A stretch of DNA of 33,985 nucleotides, from contig QHZW01000329.1 in NCBI GenBank assembly GCA_003224815.1, forward strand, positions 1 through 33,985, written 5' to 3'. This DNA comes from Acidobacteriota bacterium. GTDB taxonomy: Bacteria; Acidobacteriota; Terriglobia; Terriglobales; Acidobacteriaceae. The position numbers and the translations under genes are program-made. The notes beneath the pieces are model-generated. The model ran no database searches. It was not told the DNA's origin and saw only the letters and a list, made by a program, of their open reading frames with translations. Shown in pieces: positions 6,894 to 14,931 of this stretch; the first letter of the stretch is position 1; every line of letters starts with the position of its first letter.

Positions 6894-7265
6894 ATGGCTA
6901 CCGTTACACCCGAAATCGCCCCGCAGGAGACCAAGAAGGCTCCAGTTATTTTGACCCCCAAGGCAGTCGTCAAAGTGAAGGAAATCATGAGCCAGCAGAC
7001 GCCTGCACCGGCTGGACTGCGTGTGGGAGTTGTCGGCGGAGGGTGCTCCGGATTCTCCTATTCGATGTCGTTTGAGAATGCAGCCGGGCTTATGGACAAA
7101 GTGTTCGATATGGACGGCCTAAAGGTCTATGTGGACGCGACTTCTCTTACCTATCTGAACGGCTGCACTGTCGATTATCTGGAAACGCTCGAAGGTGCCG
7201 GATTCAAATTCGACAATCCTCAGGTGAAGAGCACCTGCGGTTGCGGATCATCCTTCAGTGTCTAA
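6894..7265 (+). CDS. A-type iron-sulfur cluster carrier (HesB/IscA/ErpA family)
   Basis: A 123-residue A-type scaffold/carrier that receives and delivers Fe-S clusters to apo-proteins in the cytoplasm. The three invariant cysteines are present: C51 in GGGCSGFSY and C115/C117 in STCGCGSSF. Residues 17-123 cover the whole family domain, after a short polar N-terminal extension. The start ATG at 6894 is preceded by AAAGGAG. IscA, ErpA and SufA cannot be separated from sequence alone here. It is a single gene with its own promoter, convergent with the secretin gene 16 nt downstream and not in a suf or isc operon. Many Fe-S clients lie nearby (UdgX, MiaB, sulfite reductase). Confidence 0.94.
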   Translation: MATVTPEIAPQETKKAPVILTPKAVVKVKEIMSQQTPAPAGLRVGVVGGGCSGFSYSMSFENAAGLMDKVFDMDGLKVYVDATSLTYLNGCTVDYLETLEGAGFKFDNPQVKSTCGCGSSFSV

Positions 7266-7280
7266 TCAGGTTTTCGGATC

Positions 7281-9134
7281 CTACTTCGGCAGATATACTT
7301 CTGAGTTTTGCCCCACGATCCTGCTGGTAATGTGAGGTGTAATCACGACCAGCAGTTCGCTGTCGTCCGTGAGCTTGGAGTTCGTGGTCGTAACTTTGTT
7401 CAGACCCGGCACCTGACCCATGCCGGGTATGCCGCTCAGTGCCATTGTTTCGCTGTGGCTTACCTGTCCAGCAATAACGGCAGGCTCTCCATCAGCCAGC
7501 GTGATTGTCCCCTTATATTCCCGATTCCCAATTACAGGGACCCCGTTAATCGATGCTCCCGAGAGGGAGCGCAGGTTGATCTCCATCTGTAAGCCGACGT
7601 CGTTCGCGCTGATCGCCGGTTTCGCCTTAATTGTCAGACCCAAATCCTCGTAGTTGAACGACGGGAATGCTGCCTGAAAACTGTTGTTTTGAATCACTCT
7701 TGAGATCGCTGCGTTGTTGAAGACCGGCGCGAAGCTGGCGTTCAGGATAGGGAACCGGCTTCCCATCCGAAACGTTGCATCTGTTCCTTGCGAAGCGCGT
7801 AGTGTCGCGTGGTCGAGGGTTTGAATCCAGCTCTGGTTGAGCGAGAGTTGAGCGCTGAGCGTATCGAAGCTCACCCCTGTCAGCGTCTTGCCGCCACCAA
7901 AAGTCGCAAGTGGCTGGCTGAAGATGGAACTCTGCTGTCCTTGCAACTGCGCGAGCAACGCCGAAATCGCCTGATTGTTCGCCTGATTGATGCCGCCGCT
8001 CGCGATCAACTGGTTGATCAGCTCCTGTATATTCTGCCCGCCCAGCGCGGCTAACGCTCCTGCCGGAATATTGAACAGGTTGAACTGATTGGGAATGTGA
8101 ACGCCCATGTTCCGCGTCAAGGTGGCATCCACCTGATAGACCTTAACGTCGAGCATGACTTGAGGCCGCGAGTTGTCGAGCCGCTGCAGGAACTGTGTCG
8201 CCGCGTCAAGAGTATTTCGCGGAGCTCGCACCACCAAGGTCGAGGTCTTCGGATTCGGCGTCACAAAGCGAATCTCAAAGAGGTTTCGCAGCAGGTTCGA
8301 AACGTCGTTCAGCACGGTTGGAGTTGTGGCCGCATTCGGCACATAAAAGGTGCGCATCGCCATGCGCTCAAACAGACGCCGATTTTCTGTTGTATCAGAC
8401 GCGATGAGAATCCCTTGCCGATCAAGTGGAGTCCAGAAGGACTTCGTGACCGGTCCTGCCGTGGCCATTGCCTTGAAGAAATCAACGTTGTCGATGTCGA
8501 AAGATACTCTGCGCGATGTGACGGAATCTTCAATCTGCGCAGAAAGCCCATACGCCTGAGCGATGGTGCTGAGCAGTTCCTTGCTGTCCCCGCGGAAATG
8601 AAAACTGGCGAGATTGGTTCTGGGTTCGAACGCGATCTCAGGAGACTGTTCAGTCACCTCAGGAGCGGCAGCAACCGCCGGAGCGACATCGCCTAACGCG
8701 TCGCGGACTCGTTCCTGAGCGAATTCATTTGCCGGATCAATCTTTAGGGCGGTGCGAAAATCCGCGAGTGCTTCCACTTGCTTGCCCGATTCAAGCTCCG
8801 CATTTCCGCGGACAATGTGCTTCGAAATGAGCTGCTGGCGCGTTGCCTCCCGGGCGGTGATGTAGTTGATATTGCGCGGAACCAGTTCGGCAGCATGAAC
8901 AAATTGTTCGTAGGCGAGATCGGGATCTTTCTCCTGCAGCTTAAGCCCGCGATCGAAGGCGGCGCGCGCTTCTTTCAGGTCCTGCTTCGTCGGATTGCAC
9001 GCGGCTTGACTTGCCGGCGCGCACGGCAACAGTAGAGGGGTCTTCTGGTCGGCCCAAACCAAAGCCGCCATCAGAATCAAGCACGCCGCGCACGGCAACC
9101 AACGCATGGCTCGATTGTATCGAAGAACTCTCAC
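7281..9134 (-). CDS. Secretin with N-terminal TPR-like region (type II/IV secretion GspD/PilQ family)
   Basis: 617 residues. A signal peptide (MRWLPCAACLILMAALVWA, residues 10-28) is followed by a helical TPR-like region (about 50-145: ARAAFDRGLKLQEKDPDLAY, ALADFRTALKIDPANEFAQE). Next come an N-domain with secretin N-fold features (TFYVPNA ... LVVRAPRNTLDAATQFLQRL) and the C-terminal secretin barrel, whose signature is around 570-600 (GIPGMGQVPGLNKV, then SELLVVITPHI). It would form an outer-membrane pore. A Gln/Asn/Ala-rich insert near residues 350-400 is unusual. GTG at 9134 has AGGA 6 nt upstream; ATG at 9107 directly begins the signal peptide, so either start is possible. No pilus or secretion partner genes are adjacent, so it is an orphan here. 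Confidence 0.9.
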   Translation of the reverse strand: MRVLRYNRAMRWLPCAACLILMAALVWADQKTPLLLPCAPASQAACNPTKQDLKEARAAFDRGLKLQEKDPDLAYEQFVHAAELVPRNINYITAREATRQQLISKHIVRGNAELESGKQVEALADFRTALKIDPANEFAQERVRDALGDVAPAVAAAPEVTEQSPEIAFEPRTNLASFHFRGDSKELLSTIAQAYGLSAQIEDSVTSRRVSFDIDNVDFFKAMATAGPVTKSFWTPLDRQGILIASDTTENRRLFERMAMRTFYVPNAATTPTVLNDVSNLLRNLFEIRFVTPNPKTSTLVVRAPRNTLDAATQFLQRLDNSRPQVMLDVKVYQVDATLTRNMGVHIPNQFNLFNIPAGALAALGGQNIQELINQLIASGGINQANNQAISALLAQLQGQQSSIFSQPLATFGGGKTLTGVSFDTLSAQLSLNQSWIQTLDHATLRASQGTDATFRMGSRFPILNASFAPVFNNAAISRVIQNNSFQAAFPSFNYEDLGLTIKAKPAISANDVGLQMEINLRSLSGASINGVPVIGNREYKGTITLADGEPAVIAGQVSHSETMALSGIPGMGQVPGLNKVTTTNSKLTDDSELLVVITPHITSRIVGQNSEVYLPK

Positions 9135-9268
9135 AGCGCATCCTGGTTTCGCATGGTACGTGTACCTTCGTGGAACGTCGGATTACAGGTTTCTTGTTTG
9201 AAGTTTTTTCGCTCCACTCGCCATTTTTTAGAACCGGAGTTCACGACTAGCACGCCACTCCAAGCGTT

Positions 9269-9274
9269 ATACTG
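9269..9274 (+). promoter_or_regulatory. -10-like element placing transcription start at the miaB ATG
   Basis: TATACT (5/6 of consensus) ends 6 nt before the ATG at 9281, so the usual +1 falls on the start codon itself. No Shine-Dalgarno sequence is present, consistent with a leaderless mRNA. No good -35 is seen. Confidence 0.4.
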
Positions 9275-9280
9275 AATCGA

Positions 9281-10624
9281 ATGAGTGAGGCCCCGCAAAA
9301 GACTTTTTACCTCGAAACCTTCGGTTGCCAGATGAATGCGCATGACTCCGAGAAGGTAGTCGGCACGCTCGTTTCCCAGGGTTACCGCCAGGTTCCAACC
9401 GTTGAGGAAGCCAGCCTCGTGCTCTACAACACCTGCTCCATTCGGGACAAGGCGGAGCAAAAGGTTTTTCACCGACTCGCCGACTACAAGAAACTGGAAG
9501 CTCAGGGCAAGAAATTCGGTGTGCTCGGTTGCGTCGCCCAGCAGGAAGGCAACAAGATCTTCGAGCGCGCTCCACATGTGTCGCTGGTGTGCGGATCGGC
9601 ATCTTATCGCAATCTTCCGCAAATGCTGATTCAAATCGAGGACGGAGCCCGGCGCGTTACAGGCCTTGACGATCGCGCGACCGACGAGTGCTTTGAAACT
9701 GAATTCACGGCGCGCACCAATCCGCATCGCGGGTACATCACCATCATCGAAGGCTGCGACAAGTTTTGCTCCTACTGCGTAGTACCGTTCACACGCGGCA
9801 AAGAACGCAGCCGGACGTCGCTCTCGGTTCTGGCGGAAGCCCGGCAGATGGCGGATCTCGGCTACAGCGAAATCCAACTGCTCGGGCAAAATGTAAATTC
9901 CTACCGTGATCCGGCAGGGAGGAAGAGCTTCGCCGAATTGCTGCTCGCAGTAGGCGAAGTGCAGAGTATTAAGCGCGTGCGCTTCACTACTTCACATCCC
10001 CGCGATTTTGGCCGTGACATTGTCGAAGCCATTGATTCATCGCCGGCGCTGTGCGATCACGTTCATCTCCCGGTCCAGAGCGGGTCGACGAGAATGCTCC
10101 TGGCCATGCAGCGGCTCTATACCCGCGACAAATATCAGGAATGCATTTCTTGGATCAAGTCCGCCAGGCGCGATATTTCGATCACCACCGATGTAATTGT
10201 AGGGTTTCCTGGCGAGACCGAAGCCGATTTCGAACAGACGCTTTCATTGCTGGATGAAGTTCATTACGACGGCGTGTTCGCGTTCAAATACTCTCCGCGC
10301 CCAAACACGCCGGCGATCGGACTCGAAGACGCTATACCGGACGCGGAGAAATCAAGACGTCTTAATGTGCTGCTTGAGCGACAGCGAAGTATCCAGAAGT
10401 CTCGTAATCAGAAGCACATAGAGGAGCACTGTGAAGTGATGGTGGAAGGGAAGAACGAAGTCCGAAATCAGTGGATCGGCAGAACTTCTCAAAACAAGAC
10501 CCTGAACTTCACGGCCGATAGTGAGGCAAGGATCCAGCCTGGAAGCTATGTTCCAGTCCGGGTTACTGCGGCGTTCCCTAACAGCCTAGTGGGCGAACTG
10601 GTAGGAGCGGTTTCCGCTTCTTGA
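9281..10624 (+). CDS. miaB: tRNA-2-methylthio-N6-dimethylallyladenosine synthase
   Basis: A 447-residue radical-SAM methylthiotransferase that adds a methylthio group to i6A37 of tRNAs reading UNN codons. Domains: N-terminal UPF0004 with cluster cysteines C16 (ETFGCQMN), C52 (NTCSIRDKAE) and C84 (LGCVAQQ); the radical SAM core with C159-x3-C163-x2-C166 (CDKFCSYC); and a C-terminal TRAM domain (about 380-445). QMNAHDSE and IRDKAEQKVFHRL are MiaB- rather than MtaB/RimO-type. The length is normal. There is no ribosome binding site before the ATG, and a -10-like box sits exactly 6 nt upstream. Its two Fe-S clusters make it a client of the nearby carrier gene. Confidence 0.97.
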   Translation: MSEAPQKTFYLETFGCQMNAHDSEKVVGTLVSQGYRQVPTVEEASLVLYNTCSIRDKAEQKVFHRLADYKKLEAQGKKFGVLGCVAQQEGNKIFERAPHVSLVCGSASYRNLPQMLIQIEDGARRVTGLDDRATDECFETEFTARTNPHRGYITIIEGCDKFCSYCVVPFTRGKERSRTSLSVLAEARQMADLGYSEIQLLGQNVNSYRDPAGRKSFAELLLAVGEVQSIKRVRFTTSHPRDFGRDIVEAIDSSPALCDHVHLPVQSGSTRMLLAMQRLYTRDKYQECISWIKSARRDISITTDVIVGFPGETEADFEQTLSLLDEVHYDGVFAFKYSPRPNTPAIGLEDAIPDAEKSRRLNVLLERQRSIQKSRNQKHIEEHCEVMVEGKNEVRNQWIGRTSQNKTLNFTADSEARIQPGSYVPVRVTAAFPNSLVGELVGAVSAS

Positions 10625-10661
10625 ACAGGCGCGTGTTGGCAAGTTGATCAAAGGAGTCTCG

Positions 10662-11147
10662 ATGGAAGTCGAAATGAGAATTCGCGGTCTGCTGATGGAT
10701 CCAGTAACCAATACTCCCATTGTGATTCTTAAAGACGCCAACAGCGACACGGTTCTGCCCATCTGGGTGGGAGTCTTTGAGGCCAACGCCATTGCTCTGG
10801 AAATTGAAAAGGTCAGCACGCCGCGACCCATGACGCACGACCTTATCAAGAATGTTCTCTCTGGTCTGGACGCCCACGTTCACAAGGTCGTAGTCACTGA
10901 ACTCAAGGAGGAGACCTTTTACGCAGTAATTTGGATGGAGCGTGAAGGCCGGATCATCAGTGTGGACTCGCGCCCATCGGACGCGCTCGCACTCGCCCTG
11001 CGTGTGGATTGCCCGATCTTTGTTGAGGACGAAGTACTTAAGATCCAGAAGAAGCTTTCAGGCGGCACCGACCCTGCTACTAACGAAGAACTCCGTAAGT
11101 GGCTGGAAGGCCTTAATGATGAGGATTTGGGGCGATACAAGATGTAA
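10662..11147 (+). CDS. Bifunctional nuclease family protein (DUF151)
   Basis: 161 residues from the ATG at 10662, chosen because AAAGGAG lies 5 nt upstream; a TTG at 10644 is in frame but less likely. The DUF151/BFN domain covers about residues 1-125 with the family signatures LPIWVGVFEANAIALEIE and SRPSDALALALRVDCPIFVE. A charged tail (TNEELRKWLEGLNDEDLGRY) resembles the C-terminal helix often following this domain. Family members are widespread in bacteria and plants; nuclease activity has been described for plant homologues, but the bacterial role is unclear. It follows miaB by 37 nt and is probably co-transcribed. Confidence 0.93.
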   Translation: MEVEMRIRGLLMDPVTNTPIVILKDANSDTVLPIWVGVFEANAIALEIEKVSTPRPMTHDLIKNVLSGLDAHVHKVVVTELKEETFYAVIWMEREGRIISVDSRPSDALALALRVDCPIFVEDEVLKIQKKLSGGTDPATNEELRKWLEGLNDEDLGRYKM

Positions 11148-11215
11148 GCGCCCCGTTCAGGCCTTTACCCTTTCATTACGCTGAACACAACGATTTTCCT
11201 GATAAGCTTCTCTCG

Positions 11216-11233
11216 ATTGCGCTCCGGCGCAAT
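11216..11233 (+). repeat. Hairpin ATTGCGC-TCCG-GCGCAAT just before a ribosome binding site
   Basis: Perfect 7-bp stem with a 4-nt loop, ending 3 nt before the GAGG ribosome binding site of the downstream interrupted gene. It could stabilise or modulate that leader. Confidence 0.5.
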
Positions 11234-11244
11234 ACGAGGCTTCT

Positions 11245-11784
11245 ATGGTTAACATCGTCGTGCGCTTTTCTCATGCCGTCGCGCTGGTTGCTGTACTCTC
11301 TTTGGCGACGGCAGCGCAGCAATCAAAAACCTCGGCGCTGCTGCCCGCTCCGATTCCAACACAAATCAACACCGCTACGAAGATTTTTATTTCTAATGTC
11401 AGCGGCGAAAGTTCGGATAGTGTAATTTATCAAACGGTATTCAATGGCGGTCCTGATCGCGCTTACAACGAGTTCTATGCCGCGATGAAGTCCGTAGCGC
11501 GATATGACCTGGTGTCCTCACCCTCGGATGCCGACTTGGTGCTGGAGATCGGTTGGGCGCTGAGCGACACGAGCCTGAGGTAGCTTCCAGTTCTTGGGAA
11601 ATTGCGACTGGTTATTGTTGACCCGAAGACGCATATCGCTTTGTGGAACATCACCGAATATGTCCGCGGAGCGATACAGCTAGGGAATCGCGACAAGAAT
11701 TTTGATCGGGCAATGGGCACTGTCGTGGCCCGGCTCAAATCGCTCGCGTCGGCAGGGCCAACGTCGAGGAACACGGCGAATTAA
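11245..11784 (+). pseudogene. Exported acidobacterial-type protein gene split by an in-frame amber codon
   Basis: The frame from ATG 11245 has a signal peptide (MVNIVVRFSHAVALVAVLSL) and a lipoprotein/DUF-like domain, then stops at TAG 11581-11583. The same frame continues without shift to 11784. The two parts read as one domain: KIFISNVSGES, YNEFYAAMKSVARYDLVSSP and DADLVLEIGWAL before the stop, and LRLVIVDPKTHIALWNITEY and NFDRAMGTVVARLKSLA after it. In the homologues I recall, the DADLVxEI strand and the D-x-KTHxxLW strand belong to one protein of about 170-180 aa. So a single nonsense base (for example CAG to TAG) appears to have cut the gene. GAGG lies 5 nt upstream of the ATG. Function unknown; a sequencing error is possible. 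Confidence 0.75.
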
Positions 11785-11852
11785 CCCCGCCATAAAGCAA
11801 AGGCCTGCTGTGCTTCTGTACTTTACATAATACTTGTTATCGGACATTGCGC

Positions 11853-11875
11853 CTGAGCGCGAGGTCTCGCCTCAG
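11853..11875. terminator. Near-perfect palindrome between convergent genes
   Basis: CTGAGCGCGAG (11853-11863) and CTCGCCTCAG (11866-11875) pair over 10 bp with one bulged C. The palindrome overlaps the stop codon of the minus-strand gene, in the gap that separates it from the amber-interrupted plus-strand gene. It has no T-tract, so is a weak bidirectional terminator candidate at best. Confidence 0.3.
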
Positions 11876-12510
11876 TGCGCGGATGGCTGTCCTACTGAAA
11901 GGTTCTGGAGAAGTTCGCTCACCGTAAATTCCCTCTCGAACTGCACCCGCACGCCAAAGAGCCTCCTGGAATCGGGTTCATATAAAAGCGAATATGGTTC
12001 AGATGTTACTAAGCGGTTCAGAAAGATCCGCATTTCGGAGTCCGCGGCGAGCTGTGTTACCGCGGCATTCGGGGCGAGCAGCCGGTCATTGATGAACAAC
12101 TCAATGTTGCGTCCATCAAATTGAATGGAATTTTCGAGTCGTTTGTCACGTTGTAACGTCTCAAGAGCTTTAAGCGCAGCGCTAACAGCTTGCTCCAGTC
12201 GCAACTGATTGTTGCCATCACCCACAGCCTTGCGGTTGTAACGAAGCCCCAATCGACCATCGGTTAGGTCCAGGCTGTAGTCGGCCTCGTGGCCGATAAG
12301 GATGACGCCTGGACCGTCCTTCACGTGGGCGTAGCTGGCGACATCGAGCAGCAGTTCGTCCGTTGATTGATCCTGAATCCAGCTGTGAAACACGGGGATC
12401 ACCGCATGCAGATCAACGCGCTCGGGAGCTTTCAACAGCAGCTTCACGTTTATGTGCTGCAATTCCACTGCCGCCTCTTCCTCGATCAGTTGAATTCCTC
12501 TGATTGTCAT
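11872..12510 (-). CDS. Conserved protein of unknown function coupled to the sulfite/nitrite reductase gene
   Basis: 212 residues from the ATG at 12510, which overlaps the TGA of the upstream reductase gene in ATGA (12507-12510), the classic arrangement for translational coupling. No signal peptide or transmembrane helix. It has an alternating beta/alpha pattern (VILIGHEADYSLDL, RLGLRYNRKA, IELFINDRLLAPN, LLYEPDSRRLFGVRVQFER). No cysteines and no motif I can assign. Tight coupling implies a stoichiometric role with the siroheme enzyme: maturation, electron delivery docking or sulfur handling. That is inference only. The leader attenuator upstream of the reductase would regulate both genes. Confidence 0.85.
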   Translation of the reverse strand: MTIRGIQLIEEEAAVELQHINVKLLLKAPERVDLHAVIPVFHSWIQDQSTDELLLDVASYAHVKDGPGVILIGHEADYSLDLTDGRLGLRYNRKAVGDGNNQLRLEQAVSAALKALETLQRDKRLENSIQFDGRNIELFINDRLLAPNAAVTQLAADSEMRIFLNRLVTSEPYSLLYEPDSRRLFGVRVQFEREFTVSELLQNLSVGQPSAH

Positions 12511-14789
12511 ACCGCCACCAGTTTTCCCAGCTTGCTGTTGCAACTGTGCGCGGCATCAATGAAGAGCTGGGCTTCGTCGATCAGGTACCGGCTTGACTCT
12601 TCTGTGTGAGCCTGATCGCGCTTTTCGTGCGCCGCGAATAAATACTGCGCGAACTTGCCGCCGGCAAATGGATCAAAAAACAGCTGCGTGTCGTAGTACC
12701 GCTTGCGGAACTCGGTAACGATTTCGCTCGCGTCCTCCCGCACGTGCGGATTCTCGGCCTGTACCAGTCCCCGTGCGCCATTCAGCATGGAGTGGTAAGC
12801 AGACCTGCCGGCCCGCTCGAAGTCCCTGCGTTCGAAGGCCAGCTGCGCCTCGAATAATTCCCTCTCTGCGGCCGCTAATCCGAAGTCCACCGCTGAAACC
12901 ACTTCGCCAGCGCACTCGCCATCGCCCAGATCACCGAGCGTGTATTCGCGGGGATCGCCCCAATCGCTGAAGTAGGAACGATCACCCGCAGGCGGCTTGG
13001 CCAAGTCATCGAGCATGGCTTTAAGTGCTGCCTTGCCCGTGCGCTTCACGAATTCCTTGAACGTCTCGCCCGAAATGCGATCCGCTACATATCGCTCGGT
13101 CAACCTCTCGACTACCTTCGGAATATTTTTCGAAGGCACTGCAACAATCGGCAGTCCGTACGAAGCGGCGTTGTTCTCCCACTGTCCGCCGAGCACAACC
13201 TGGAAATGCGGGACTGCATAGCCGCCGATTTTGCGGCTTACGCCGTAGAAGCCCAGATCTGCCACGTGATGTTGCCCGCAGGAGTTGAAGCAGCCGCTGA
13301 TCTTAATATGCAGCTTCTGGACAGCCTCGTCCCTCACGAAACTCTTTTCGCTGACCTTCTTTCGCAATTCCGCAGCCAATCCCCGCGACGACGAGATGCC
13401 CAATTTGCAGGTATCTGTCCCCGGGCAGCTGGTAATGTCAACCAAAGCTCCGGCGCCTGCGTCTCCAAGTCCGATTGCGTGCAGAGCTTTGTAGAGGTCC
13501 GGCAAATCAGCTTTACTTACCCAGCGGATCACAAAGTTCTGTTCGACTGTGGTGCGGATTGTTTCTCTAGTGAACCGACGAACGATATCTGACAGCGAGC
13601 GCAGCTGATTTGATGTAATGTCGCCCAGCGGCAAAGCCACAGTTACAGTCACGTATCCGGGCTGCCGCTGCGGCCGGATATTCGACTTCAACCATTGCTG
13701 GAACTCTGCTCCGGAACCATTTGCATTTCCGATAAGAACCAGCTCAGGAACATCAACCGCCGGCTTCAGTGCACTTTCCTGAAATTCGGCTTTTGCTTCT
13801 TCAATGTAGTCGTTCCATCGCGGATCGAACGGCAGGATCTCCCGCTCCGCCAAAACCAGTTCTCTGAACTTCTCAATTCCAAGATCTTGAATCAGGAACT
13901 TGATACGTGCTCGATTGCGGTTCTTCTTTTCCCCGTGGCGGGCGAAAACGCGCGCAATCGCTTGCGCCAGCGGGAGTAGCTCTTCCGGTGGAACGAACTC
14001 CTGAAATAGTTTGGCCTGATAGGGAACGGCGCCGAGCCCTCCGCCAACATACATCTCGAAACCGTGCTCTTCCCTTCCCGTCGTGGCGTTGACACGTGTC
14101 TTGGCAATGAGTCCGAGATCGTGCAAACCGGTCAAGCCGCACGCATGCTGGGCGCACCCGCTGAATGCCGGCTTGAATTTACGTCCAAAGCTCTGAGCAT
14201 CAGGATGGCCAAGCAAGAACTTCGCCAGGGCACGAGCATAAGGCGTGACGTCGAAAGCTTCATCCGTGCAGACTCCGGCATAAGGGCAGGCAGTTACATT
14301 ACGCACTGAATTGCCGCAGGCTTCACGGGTCGTGATATTCGCAGCCGCCAGCCGGCGCATCAGCGCGCCAGTGTCGTCGATGTGGACGTAATGAAGTTGA
14401 AAATCCTGCCGCGTGGTAATGTGAGCAATTCCGTCGGAATATTCTTCCGCCAACTCGGCCATAACCTCGAGCTGGTGAGCATTTAGACCGCCGGCCGGGA
14501 TCTTGATGCGCTGCATTCCAGGTGCATCCCACAACGTGTTCGGACCTTTGGTCAGATCGCCCGAAGGAAAATTGAGCTTTTGGACTTTATGCCCGTCGTT
14601 ACGCTGACCGTTGTCATAGCGCTGGCCGTATGCGCCCCGGCGCAGGCGCGTCTCGGCGAAGAGACGTTCTTCGAGCTTGCCTTGTTTGCGCAACGTGAGT
14701 TCGGTCTCAAATATGTCGACCTCGCGCGCCAAATGTTCGGGCACTTGTCCGTCGAGTTTTTCTTTCCACAACGAATTAGAAGCTTTCAT
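12507..14789 (-). CDS. Siroheme [4Fe-4S] nitrite/sulfite reductase with extra C-terminal helical domain
   Basis: A 760-residue enzyme for six-electron reduction of sulfite to sulfide (or nitrite to ammonia) in the cytoplasm. The two pseudo-symmetric ferredoxin-like/4Fe-4S halves cover about 1-340 and 345-600. The canonical cluster/siroheme ligands are C455-x5-C461 (TSCPGTDTC) and C500-x3-C504 (SGCFNSCGQ). The first half also has C168-x5-C174 (TACPYAGVC) and C212-x4-C217 (SGCAQHACG), unlike standard CysI/NirA. Residues about 600-760 form an extra alpha-helical HEPN-like domain. The ATG at 14789 has GGGG about 9 nt upstream. Regulation by a Cys-rich leader ORF and terminator upstream argues for sulfite, not nitrite, as the physiological substrate. 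Confidence 0.92.
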   Translation of the reverse strand: MKASNSLWKEKLDGQVPEHLAREVDIFETELTLRKQGKLEERLFAETRLRRGAYGQRYDNGQRNDGHKVQKLNFPSGDLTKGPNTLWDAPGMQRIKIPAGGLNAHQLEVMAELAEEYSDGIAHITTRQDFQLHYVHIDDTGALMRRLAAANITTREACGNSVRNVTACPYAGVCTDEAFDVTPYARALAKFLLGHPDAQSFGRKFKPAFSGCAQHACGLTGLHDLGLIAKTRVNATTGREEHGFEMYVGGGLGAVPYQAKLFQEFVPPEELLPLAQAIARVFARHGEKKNRNRARIKFLIQDLGIEKFRELVLAEREILPFDPRWNDYIEEAKAEFQESALKPAVDVPELVLIGNANGSGAEFQQWLKSNIRPQRQPGYVTVTVALPLGDITSNQLRSLSDIVRRFTRETIRTTVEQNFVIRWVSKADLPDLYKALHAIGLGDAGAGALVDITSCPGTDTCKLGISSSRGLAAELRKKVSEKSFVRDEAVQKLHIKISGCFNSCGQHHVADLGFYGVSRKIGGYAVPHFQVVLGGQWENNAASYGLPIVAVPSKNIPKVVERLTERYVADRISGETFKEFVKRTGKAALKAMLDDLAKPPAGDRSYFSDWGDPREYTLGDLGDGECAGEVVSAVDFGLAAAERELFEAQLAFERRDFERAGRSAYHSMLNGARGLVQAENPHVREDASEIVTEFRKRYYDTQLFFDPFAGGKFAQYLFAAHEKRDQAHTEESSRYLIDEAQLFIDAAHSCNSKLGKLVAV

Positions 14790-14799
14790 GATGAACCCC

Positions 14800-14844
14800 A
14801 GCTTTTAGCTCTTAGCCTTACCTGGTCCGCTTTAGCTAAAAGCT
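14800..14844. repeat. 11-bp inverted repeat in the reductase leader
   Basis: AGCTTTTAGCT (14800-14810) and AGCTAAAAGCT (14834-14844) are exact reverse complements. Each arm also contains the short AGCT-type unit that recurs around it (TTAGCC, TTAGCT). On the minus-strand mRNA this hairpin lies after the attenuator and ends about 10 nt before the start codon, close to the ribosome binding site. Confidence 0.65.
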
Positions 14845-14869
14845 AATGGCTAGAAGCTTGCAGAAACAC

Positions 14870-14901
14870 AAAACCCACCGGCCAGTCCTTCTGGCGGTGG
14901 G
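14870..14901 (-). terminator. Intrinsic terminator (attenuator) upstream of the nitrite/sulfite reductase gene
   Basis: On the minus strand CCCACCGCCAG (14901-14891), loop AAGGA, CTGGCCGGTGGG (14885-14874) form a GC-rich 11-bp stem with one bulged G, directly followed by TTTTGTGTTTCT. This is a standard intrinsic terminator, but it sits in the 5' leader, 30 nt after the stop of a Cys-rich leader ORF and 80 nt before the reductase ATG. It would therefore block expression unless disrupted. On the plus strand no T-tract follows, so it serves the minus strand. Confidence 0.85.
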
Positions 14902-14931
14902 TGTGAGCTTATGAACTTGAATTATTGCTGT

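Noticed and set aside
8097-8696. 199-codon plus frame opposite the secretin gene
   Set aside because: Shadow of secretin coding; His/Arg-rich artefact.
9131-9889. 252-codon minus frame opposite miaB
   Set aside because: Lies entirely antisense to conserved miaB codons; no domain.
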